A stretch of DNA of 59,858 bases from Rikenellaceae bacterium (GTDB lineage Bacteria; Bacteroidota; Bacteroidia; Bacteroidales; Rikenellaceae): NCBI GenBank assembly GCA_017425655.1, contig JAFPAT010000063.1, positions 1 through 59,858 on the forward strand, in the 5' to 3' direction. A program made the position numbers and the translations under genes. Under the pieces are notes generated by a model. The model did not search any database, was not told where the DNA came from, and was given only the letters and a program-made list of their open reading frames with translations. Of the stretch, positions 52,682 through 59,858 are shown piece after piece (within the stretch, counting starts at the first letter, position 1; each line of letters starts with the position of its first letter).

Positions 52682-55600
52682 TTACGCAGTGATACTCTCC
52701 ACCTTGTTCAGAACGATATACCAAATATGGCCCTCGACATTGCGATAACCCATTTCGCGGAGCAATTTGCAATAGCGGGCAATCTGTCGTGTATGCGCGC
52801 TATCTTGCTCCATTCCAAACTTATAATCGACAACGATTGTTCGTTCGTTGCTGATCATAACTCGGTCAGGGCGATACATCTTGCCGTCGGGAACGATAAT
52901 ATTATTCTCGTTGCGAACCTCTTGCCACTCGCCATTAAACCACTCGGCAATTGTCGGATTCTGCATCGCTTTTTCGATCAATTCACGTAGCTGGTTGCAC
53001 TCCTTGTCCGATAGTTGAGAGTTGTGGCGCATATTCTCGATAGCTTTGTAAATATCCTCGATCGAATTAGCCTGCTCGAACGATTTATGCATCGCAACTC
53101 CGAAATTACGAGGCGATAGGCGCACCTCATCACCATCCTCGAAATATCGCTGCGAGGGTAGGCGCAAGCGCAGTTGCGAAGAGGTGTCGCGTGTGGGATA
53201 ATCGGTCAAAATAAGACGCTCGGCACGATTCTTCTTGCGATCGAAACCATAGGGGTCGGGTGGCATAAATTCACCAAATTCAATACGTTGGCAGTTGTCT
53301 GCTACTTCGACGCGGCCTTTGATCGCTCTATTCGATTCAGTTTCGTTATGAGGCAGTTCGGCCTCGTTATCCTTAACTACGATTGCTGAATCAATTAATG
53401 CTCCGACCGAACTTTTATCGCACGATGCAGGGTACATTATATGGAGTTGCTCTTTGGCGCGAGTGAGTGCCACATAGAGTAGATTGATATTGTCGATATG
53501 GTTATTTACGCGCTCGTTGTAATACTCTGCCGAGAAATCCGAGTTAGCCATTTCGTTCTTATATCGCAGTGGAATCGGACCAAGACCTTCGAATTCGGAG
53601 TCATTACTGTCAGCCCAAACAAGCGTACCGCCACCACCTGCTCGTGGCTCCATCGACCAATTGCAATAGGGGATGATAACCACCTTACGTTCAAGTCCTT
53701 TTGACTTGTGGATTGTCGATACTTCAATAGCTTGATTATTCTCTTGCGACGAGAGGTTTATGTCGTTGCCACGCTCATCCCACCAACGCAGAAGCAACGG
53801 AATGTCAGCCACGCGATTGGTACAAAAGGCTACAATCTGCTCGTGCAGGGCCTGAATATAGGCTACGGCCTCTGCTTGTTTATCGAGTCCGTAGTGTATT
53901 ACAATCTGCTCAAAGGCCACTTCGGGCGATGTCGCACGCATTTGAGCGAAGAACTCTGACTCCTCGTTTGACAGTGCGGCATCAAGAGCTCGATCAGCAC
54001 CTCGTTCGGCAAGATATTTATTTATCGTCAAGCGGCTCAAATCATCTGTCGGATTTACAGCCAGACGCATACAGGCGATAATAAATCCCGTAACGGGATC
54101 GTAGCTGATTGTCAGCGCATCCTGCGTAATCACATCGAAACGGAAACGCGCCGCTTCGCTACTCGTATAATCCAACAACTCGGTCGATATCAGTTTGCCG
54201 TCTTTGTTATTGCGCGTGAGGATCATAATATCGCTCGGATGATAACCGGCCGAGAGCACGCGCTCGATACACTCGATAATAGGCGGTGTTGTATTTCTTT
54301 CATCGTCGCGATCCAGACCATAACGAGTAATTGATATATAACCGTCATTCTCGCACTTGCGCAACGGAGTTTGGCTATGTCCGCGATATGCGTTAGTCAT
54401 TAATGAGGATAGGTGGCGAGCATCTTCGCTCGACAATCTATCCTCTGCAACCGCTTGGTCGAGAATATTTTGAATGGCTGCACTGTCATTTTCGACCGCA
54501 CGACCGATCATTGCGTTGTTAAACTGAACGATTAACGGCAGGCTTCGACGATTTTCAACGAGCGATCTGCTGATAATATTCTCTTCTTCAAGCCCTTCGG
54601 CAACACCGCGTGCCAAGATCTGCCAATCGCCACCGCGCCAACGATATATTGACTGCTTTACGTCGCCTACAATCAATACGGGGTGGTGCTCCGACTGCGC
54701 CAACGAATTTCGTAACAAAGGAAGGAAATTACTCCACTCTTTGTGCGAGGTATCCTGAAATTCGTCGATCATAAAGTGCTCATAGCGATTACCAACCTTC
54801 TCGTAGATAAACGGAGCATCGTTCTTCTCGATAAACTCCGATAGGATATTCTTCGTCTGCGATAGTAGTACGGTGCCCTCTTTTTCGCAATCGTCGGCAA
54901 TCTTCGAATAGAGATCTTTCAGTAGCGCATAACTACGAAATGTTTCGCGAAAGAGTCGTGTAGCGTTATATCGGCGAATATTCTTATCGTATATCTGACA
55001 AAGCTCTGCTAGCATAGGGCGCAATTCGCCAACAACGGCCAAAATGTCGGCTTTGCGTGGCGATTTGGCTGCATACCACTCTTCGTCAGCCATTGTAGCT
55101 TTGCGAACCGAGGCTGTCGGCTCTACAAAACCATTAGCAGCAACATTATCAAAATATCGAGCAAATGAGTTCGTATTGCCCTTAAAGTTCGATGCAATTA
55201 GTCCGTGCGAGGTCATAATCGCTTGTGCGCGACGTGCTATGCCAATCATCTTTTGCTCGATTGCATAGTTGCGCTCCAGTGCTCGTTTCATTTGAGCTTC
55301 GATCTCCTCTTTGCTTGCAGTTGAACCAATCTTCTCGTCGATCTCTTTGAACAACTCTTTACCAAGCTTGCTGATGCTGTCGCGAATATCCCATTTGGCA
55401 TTCTCTTCGATGCGTTCGCGGGCATAGCCAATCAGCCACTTTTTTAGAGCCTCATCAGTTGAGATGCTTTCGATCAATTGATCAACGCTACGATCGAGCA
55501 CCGTGTCAGTCTCAATCTCGATATTGTAGTTGAGATCGAGATTCAACTCTTTAAGAAAGGCGCGAATAATTCGCTGGAAAAATTTGTCGATGGTCAGCAC

Positions 55601-55912
55601 CGTAAAGCGACTGTAATCATGTAGAATGAGTGAGCGAGCCTCGGTGGCACGATCACGGATATCGCGAGCATCGAATTGTGGAAAATCGCGCAAAAGATCT
55701 TTCAGATACGAGGTCTGCTCTCCGCGAGCCAAATCGTTGATTTCGCCGAGGATACGGCTCTTCATCTCTTCGGTTGCTTTATTGGTGAAGGTAACGGCCA
55801 GAATATGACGATAGAACCAAGGGCGTTCGATTACGTCTGACACATATTTATATGCCAGCTGATAGGTCTTACCTGCTCCTGCGCTTGCGGTTAATATTCG
55901 TGCTTTGCCCAT
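52682..55912 (-). CDS. addA: AddA-type helicase-nuclease subunit (UvrD/Rep family)
   Basis: 1076 residues from the ATG at 55912; the longer frame would run past a clean start. Walker A is LTASAGAGKT (residues 7-16), Walker B is MIDEFQDTSHKEW, and later helicase motifs include VEVSTIHKSKGLERKVV (given with EVSTIHKSKG at its core) and LLYVALTRAKEQLHIM. The C-terminal nuclease domain has YRPDRVM and VVDYKFG, the PD-(D/E)xK residues. Together with AddB it would process double-strand breaks for recombination. It is divergent from the DUF2807-addB pair. RecB-like annotation is an alternative; the nearby AddB favours AddA. Confidence 0.9.
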   Translation of the reverse strand: MGKARILTASAGAGKTYQLAYKYVSDVIERPWFYRHILAVTFTNKATEEMKSRILGEINDLARGEQTSYLKDLLRDFPQFDARDIRDRATEARSLILHDYSRFTVLTIDKFFQRIIRAFLKELNLDLNYNIEIETDTVLDRSVDQLIESISTDEALKKWLIGYARERIEENAKWDIRDSISKLGKELFKEIDEKIGSTASKEEIEAQMKRALERNYAIEQKMIGIARRAQAIMTSHGLIASNFKGNTNSFARYFDNVAANGFVEPTASVRKATMADEEWYAAKSPRKADILAVVGELRPMLAELCQIYDKNIRRYNATRLFRETFRSYALLKDLYSKIADDCEKEGTVLLSQTKNILSEFIEKNDAPFIYEKVGNRYEHFMIDEFQDTSHKEWSNFLPLLRNSLAQSEHHPVLIVGDVKQSIYRWRGGDWQILARGVAEGLEEENIISRSLVENRRSLPLIVQFNNAMIGRAVENDSAAIQNILDQAVAEDRLSSEDARHLSSLMTNAYRGHSQTPLRKCENDGYISITRYGLDRDDERNTTPPIIECIERVLSAGYHPSDIMILTRNNKDGKLISTELLDYTSSEAARFRFDVITQDALTISYDPVTGFIIACMRLAVNPTDDLSRLTINKYLAERGADRALDAALSNEESEFFAQMRATSPEVAFEQIVIHYGLDKQAEAVAYIQALHEQIVAFCTNRVADIPLLLRWWDERGNDINLSSQENNQAIEVSTIHKSKGLERKVVIIPYCNWSMEPRAGGGGTLVWADSNDSEFEGLGPIPLRYKNEMANSDFSAEYYNERVNNHIDNINLLYVALTRAKEQLHIMYPASCDKSSVGALIDSAIVVKDNEAELPHNETESNRAIKGRVEVADNCQRIEFGEFMPPDPYGFDRKKNRAERLILTDYPTRDTSSQLRLRLPSQRYFEDGDEVRLSPRNFGVAMHKSFEQANSIEDIYKAIENMRHNSQLSDKECNQLRELIEKAMQNPTIAEWFNGEWQEVRNENNIIVPDGKMYRPDRVMISNERTIVVDYKFGMEQDSAHTRQIARYCKLLREMGYRNVEGHIWYIVLNKVESITA

Positions 55913-56013
55913 TTGTCGTGAAAAATCATTCGAAGATAACAAATTTCTTTCTGAACTACGAATTATTCGCAAAAAAGTTTGTAACTTGCCTATGTTTTAG
56001 AATGTAAAATTTT

Positions 56014-56712
56014 ATGACTATGAAAAAGATTATACTTCTTGCAGCTCTTTTGCTTATGACGTTTGCCGCTGATGCACAGAAAAATGAGTCGCGTCGCGAG
56101 TGGCTCGGAACATTCTCTTCGCTTACGCTTGAAGGCGATATGAAGGTTACTCTTGTGCCGATAGAGGAGGGCGCACAGCCTATGCTCATTATTAAGTCGG
56201 AGGATTTGGAGTTGAGCAAACTCAAATATACAATCAACAACAAGGGCGAACTTACCGTGCGTGAGTCGAACAATCGCAATCGCACTCGTCGCACCGAGAT
56301 AGAGATTCACTATCTCTCGCTCGGCACAATTAAGATTGCCGGTAGTGATGTCGAGGTGGAAGGCTTGATTGATCAACCGATATTCGATGTTGAGGTCTCG
56401 AATGGCGGTTTCTTGAAAGCAGAGATCGATGTTCAGGATGTAGCGGTTAAGGCTAACGGTCAATCGACAATCGATTTGAGAGGTCGTTCGCGTTATCTCA
56501 CTGTTGAGGTGGCAGTTGCAAAGCTCGATCTGCGTCATTTGGAGGTTATGTCGGCTGATGTTTCGGTAACGCAGCGCGGTGAAGTCTCGGTTTATGCTAC
56601 TGACCGTCTGGCGGCAGATGCAGGTTTTGGCGGTGTGGTATTCTATCGTGGCAACCCCTCGATTTTACGCTCAAATACCAAAGTGGGCAGTTCGGTAAAT
56701 AGTATCGAATAA
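56014..56712 (+). CDS. DUF2807 (putative autotransporter adhesin head, GIN) domain protein
   Basis: 232 residues; the start could also be the ATG at residue 3 (56020). A signal peptide (MKKIILLAALLLMTFAADAQ) precedes a beta-helix-like DUF2807 domain with repeated short strands: FSSLTLEGDMKVTLVP, LGTIKIAGSDVEVEG, FDVEVSNGGFLKAEID, VAVKANGQSTIDLRGR and DVSVTQRGEVSVYATD. Such proteins are secreted or periplasmic and of unknown function in Bacteroidetes. It lies in the divergent space between addA and addB, 9 bp before addB, so it probably shares a transcript with addB. Confidence 0.83.
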   Translation: MTMKKIILLAALLLMTFAADAQKNESRREWLGTFSSLTLEGDMKVTLVPIEEGAQPMLIIKSEDLELSKLKYTINNKGELTVRESNNRNRTRRTEIEIHYLSLGTIKIAGSDVEVEGLIDQPIFDVEVSNGGFLKAEIDVQDVAVKANGQSTIDLRGRSRYLTVEVAVAKLDLRHLEVMSADVSVTQRGEVSVYATDRLAADAGFGGVVFYRGNPSILRSNTKVGSSVNSIE

Positions 56713-56721
56713 CACAGCCCG

Positions 56722-59613
56722 ATGTCGCTCTCGCACAAGCCAATGATAACGTTTCTCGAAGAGGTTGCCGCCGATCTTTATCAGCGGTATGGGCGTGATG
56801 TGTCGCGTTTGAGAATTTTGTTTCCCAGCCGCCGCGCGCAACTCTTCTTTACCGATGCATTAAGCCGTCAGACCAATGCCCCGATTTGGCAACCGCAGTT
56901 CGAGACGATTGATCGTATAATGACCTCAATAACGGGGTTGGAGCATGGCGAGCGAGTGCGCCTGATTACCGAGTTGTATAATGTCTATCGTGAATTCCAT
57001 AAGGAGGAGAAATTCGATAAATTCTATTTCTGGGGCGAGATGTTGCTCGCGGATTTCGATTCGATAGATAAATATATGATCGATGCCGACATTCTCTTTT
57101 CGAATATCTCTGAACTGAAACAGATCGAATCCGATTTGAGCTATATAACCGATCGCCAATGGGAGGTTATTAATCGTTTTTGGAGTGTTCTGAATGATGA
57201 TAAAAGCCCATCGGATCATAAAAAACGCTTTTTGAAAATTTGGGAGTCGCTATGTCCGATATATCATCGATTCAAAGCCCGCCTGCGTGAATTAGGTATA
57301 GCTTATGGCGGAATGATTCAGCGTGAGGCCGTTGAACGTATCGCCGAGAGCGATTTTGTGCTTGATGATGGGGGTGCAGGATATGTGATTGCGGGATTTA
57401 ACGCCCTTTCAACCTGCGAGAAACGACTATTTGACTATCTATCGAAGAATCGCCAGACCGATTTTTATTGGGATTACGATAATTACTACCTGAATGATCA
57501 GCAGGAGGCGGGTCTTTTCTTGCGCGAAAATCGTTTGCGATATCCCCAACGAGAGCTATTTGCCGCGCAGGTTGATAACTTTACGGCACGCGAAAAGAGC
57601 CTTACAGCTGTGGCTACGGCTTCGAATGTGTTGCAGTGTAAGTATGTCAATCACCTTCTGCGCGAGATGATTGAGAATGGTGTGCCGATGGATAAGCGCA
57701 CGGCGATCGTTTTGACTGACGAAAATCTTTTACAACCGTTGCTCTATTCGATGCCAGAGGGTGTCGAATTGAATGTTACGATGGGTCTTCCACTGCGTCA
57801 AACGGTGGCCTATTCACTTGTAGAACGATTGATCGAATTGCAGAACCGCCGCCGCGAGAGTAGTAATGGCGTTTGGTTTCATAATACCGATGTGCTCGGA
57901 TTGTTGGCACATCCATATCTGAATAATCTCTTTGCGGATGAGGCAAAACGGCTCTCTGCCGAGGTACTGAAACGTCAGCAGGTCTATGTCTCGCGCGAAG
58001 ACCTCACAACGATACCTCTGCTTGAAAAGCTATTTAAGCCCATAGCCGAGTGGAGTGCGATGTCGGATTATTTGCTTGATATTATCGCTGAGGCATCTCG
58101 TTCGGCTACAATGAATGATGATGCATTGCGCCGCGAAGCACAATATTTGGCAGTTGTTGCCGAGAATGTTATGCAACTGCGCAATTCGCTTGATCAATGT
58201 GCGGTTGAGATTACACAGGCGACCTATACCTCTTTACTGCGCCGTCATTTGCAAACGGTGCGTATTCCGTTTGAGGGCGAGCCGTTGCTGGGAGTGCAGA
58301 TTATGGGTATCCTCGAAACACGTAATCTCGATTTTGATAATGTCATAATCCTCTCGATGAACGATGATAATTTCCCTGGCAGTCGAGCCGTCTCGTCGTC
58401 GTTTATCCCCTATGGGCTGCGTGCAGCCTATGGTCTGCCTACGCCCGAACATCACGAGGGTGTATATGCCTACTATTTCTATCGTTTGATTCAGCGCGCG
58501 CGTAATATATATATGGTATATTGCTCGCAAAGCGACGATAAGAGCAATGGCGAGCCGAGTCGATATATTCGTCAGCTTGATTATGAGTCGGGAATGGAGA
58601 TCCGTAAAGTCGATTTCGGCGTAGATATAAATCTCGATACGACCTCTTCGTTCTCAATTGCCAAGCAGGGCGATGTGCGCGAGAAACTTGAACGATTCCT
58701 CGGCGAGGAGCCTTCGGCGTTGTCGCCTACGGCTCTTTATCGATATGTTGCCTGCCCGATGCGATTCTACTTTGCATCTGTGGCTCGAATTCGTTGCGAG
58801 GAGGAGATCTCGGAGGAGATCGATGCTCCGATGTTCGGAACGATTCTCCATAATGCGATGCAGATTCTCTATGAACCTCTGCTGTCTGCTCAATCAACAG
58901 CGGAAGCCATTGCTACAATTACAACTGATCAGATTGAACGAGCTGTAGATCAAGCCATCAATGATAATTTCCTACACCGCAAGAACGCGACAATCGACGA
59001 CTATGGTGGAAATATCCTTCTTGTACGAGATATTATTAGTCGATATATTGGTAGTGGGGTATTGCCATACGATGCAGCACATCCCGATTTCAGAGTTGAG
59101 AGTCTTGAACACGAGGTTTCGACACCATTCGAATTTGAGTCGAAAGGAGAGAAAAAGTGTGTTCTGTTCAAGGGAACTGCTGACCGCATCGATACGCTCG
59201 ATTCGGGTATTGTGCGCGTAGTCGATTATAAGACGGGAGCATCGCACCTGATGTTTGAAGGTGTTGAAAATCTCTTTGAAGGAACAAGCAAACAGCGTCA
59301 GTCGAATATCATTCAGACGTTGCTCTATTCGATGATGATTACTCGTAGTGAGGGGCGTGCCGTGGTGCCTGCACTCTATTATGTGCGTGATTTGGGGCGT
59401 GAGGATTACTCACCGCAGTTAGTCGAGGTTGTAGGATCGGGTAAGAATAAGTCGCTACAAACGGTCGATAATTATGCCGCGTATGCCGAAGAGTTTGAGC
59501 GCCACCTTGCAGCCACACTCGGTGAGATATTCGATTTCGATCGCCCATTTACGCAGTGCGACGATATAGAGGTCTGCAAATATTGCGACTATGCCGATAT
59601 CTGCCGAAGATAA
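56722..59613 (+). CDS. addB: AddB-type PD-(D/E)xK nuclease with Fe-S staple
   Basis: 963 residues. The start MSLSHKPMITFLEEVAADLY could also be the ATG at residue 8. The N-terminal half is a helicase-like domain without a good Walker A (RILFPSRRAQLFFTDALSR). VQIMGILETRNLDFDNVIIL is a late helicase motif. The nuclease domain has LFKGTADRID and VVDYKTG. Cysteines 678, 952, 955 and 961 (CPMRFYF and CKYCDYADIC) form the iron-sulphur staple of AddB. It works with AddA, encoded divergently. The length is that of short Bacteroidetes AddB proteins. Confidence 0.9.
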   Translation: MSLSHKPMITFLEEVAADLYQRYGRDVSRLRILFPSRRAQLFFTDALSRQTNAPIWQPQFETIDRIMTSITGLEHGERVRLITELYNVYREFHKEEKFDKFYFWGEMLLADFDSIDKYMIDADILFSNISELKQIESDLSYITDRQWEVINRFWSVLNDDKSPSDHKKRFLKIWESLCPIYHRFKARLRELGIAYGGMIQREAVERIAESDFVLDDGGAGYVIAGFNALSTCEKRLFDYLSKNRQTDFYWDYDNYYLNDQQEAGLFLRENRLRYPQRELFAAQVDNFTAREKSLTAVATASNVLQCKYVNHLLREMIENGVPMDKRTAIVLTDENLLQPLLYSMPEGVELNVTMGLPLRQTVAYSLVERLIELQNRRRESSNGVWFHNTDVLGLLAHPYLNNLFADEAKRLSAEVLKRQQVYVSREDLTTIPLLEKLFKPIAEWSAMSDYLLDIIAEASRSATMNDDALRREAQYLAVVAENVMQLRNSLDQCAVEITQATYTSLLRRHLQTVRIPFEGEPLLGVQIMGILETRNLDFDNVIILSMNDDNFPGSRAVSSSFIPYGLRAAYGLPTPEHHEGVYAYYFYRLIQRARNIYMVYCSQSDDKSNGEPSRYIRQLDYESGMEIRKVDFGVDINLDTTSSFSIAKQGDVREKLERFLGEEPSALSPTALYRYVACPMRFYFASVARIRCEEEISEEIDAPMFGTILHNAMQILYEPLLSAQSTAEAIATITTDQIERAVDQAINDNFLHRKNATIDDYGGNILLVRDIISRYIGSGVLPYDAAHPDFRVESLEHEVSTPFEFESKGEKKCVLFKGTADRIDTLDSGIVRVVDYKTGASHLMFEGVENLFEGTSKQRQSNIIQTLLYSMMITRSEGRAVVPALYYVRDLGREDYSPQLVEVVGSGKNKSLQTVDNYAAYAEEFERHLAATLGEIFDFDRPFTQCDDIEVCKYCDYADICRR

Positions 59614-59640
59614 CTTTTAAGTTCTATCAAAAAAAATGAA

Positions 59641-59674
59641 AAACCCGTTCTTCATAACGAAGAACGGGTTTTTT
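59641..59674. terminator. Bidirectional terminator
   Basis: AAACCCGTTCTTC pairs with GAAGAACGGGTTT around ATAAC, with T-runs on both strands, between the convergent addB and nqrF genes. Confidence 0.9.
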
Positions 59675-59695
59675 CGGATAGTATAACTATCGGGC

Positions 59696-59858
59696 TTATG
59701 CGCCGAAGTTATCATACAGGATATTCTCCTTGGGAACACCCAGGCTATCGAGCATCTTCTCAACCGATGCAACCATCATCGGAGGACCACACATCAGATA
59801 GAGGCAGCTTTCGGGCTCCTCGTGGTTCTTCAAGTAGTTCTCGAACAGTACGTTGTGA
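59696..59858 (-). CDS. nqrF: Na+-translocating NADH:quinone reductase subunit F, C-terminal fragment
   Basis: The last 54 codons, running in from the right edge on the minus strand, read [22 protein letters not shown] and end DNFGA. The CGPPMM motif is the NAD-binding end of the ferredoxin-reductase domain, and together with the end sequence it fits NqrF, the flavin subunit that takes electrons from NADH. A different ferredoxin-reductase-like enzyme is possible because only the tail is visible. The rest of the nqr operon would lie to the right. Confidence 0.82.
   Translation of the reverse strand, partial: HNVLFENYLKNHEEPESCLYLMCGPPMMVASVEKMLDSLGVPKENILYDNFGA

Noticed and set aside
1..59858. 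CRISPR arrays, insertion sequences, phage genes or integrase/attachment sites
   Set aside because: No regularly spaced repeats, transposase, integrase or phage-like gene was seen anywhere on either strand.

Overview
The window looks like the chromosome of a Bacteroidales bacterium, most likely Alistipes or a close relative (Rikenellaceae); the genus is an inference from remembered gene content, not a search. Signs seen in the sequence are Bacteroidetes-type promoters (TTTG, 19-20 bp, TAnnTTTG) in front of many genes, a UpxY-type NusG paralogue heading a polysaccharide operon, a PPi-type phosphofructokinase, an Nqr subunit, DUF349, DUF2807, DUF4919 and DUF5606 proteins, and few Shine-Dalgarno sequences. 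I see no insertion sequence, prophage, CRISPR array or rRNA. There is one tRNA gene (Gln).

Layout. (1) 1-10.2 kb: a surface-polysaccharide operon on the minus strand. It runs from a promoter at about 10.18 kb through upxY, two GT2 transferases, a GT4, a hexapeptide acyltransferase, a pyruvyl transferase, an FrhB-like Fe-S protein, a Wzx flippase, a second GT4 and a membrane acyltransferase cut by the window edge. The genes overlap or nearly touch. (2) 10.3-14.1 kb: a DUF5606 gene, two tandem secreted MORN-repeat genes (one frame-broken at an A8 run) and argS. (3) 14.3-20.9 kb: an amino-sugar/cell-wall glycan locus. NamZ (DUF1343), GH9 and a polysaccharide deacetylase lie on the minus strand, divergent from a NagX-like acetyltransferase and a secreted serine hydrolase. 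GH9 and the deacetylase look like one protein split at an A9 run. (4) 21.0-24.3 kb: ackA-ptb-buk, for acyl-phosphate fermentation. (5) 24.7-34.1 kb: housekeeping genes on the plus strand (DUF349 protein, pyrG, yidC, tmk, a DoxX/MauE-type membrane protein, glnS). (6) 34.1-43.5 kb: an SDR epimerase/threonine dehydrogenase, DUF2752, a lone GT4, a TSCPD protein, tRNA-Gln, glgB, a POT peptide transporter, PPi-PFK and an NlpC/P60 hydrolase. (7) 43.5-49.5 kb: a small acidic protein, ligA, DUF4919, fabI, a DUF2975 + XRE pair and a lipoprotein. (8) 49.6-52.6 kb: a three-gene operon of an ABC exporter, an HprK-like kinase and an S24/S26 peptidase, resembling RiPP maturation/export modules but with no visible precursor. 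(9) 52.7-59.6 kb: addA, divergent from a DUF2807 gene and addB. (10) The 3' end of nqrF.

The two regions most worth following up are the NamZ/GH9-deacetylase/NagX locus, which suggests a deacetylate-cleave-reacetylate salvage route for amino-sugar glycans, and the kinase-peptidase-exporter operon. Two frame breaks, both at poly-A runs, need to be settled as sequencing error, mutation or slippage.
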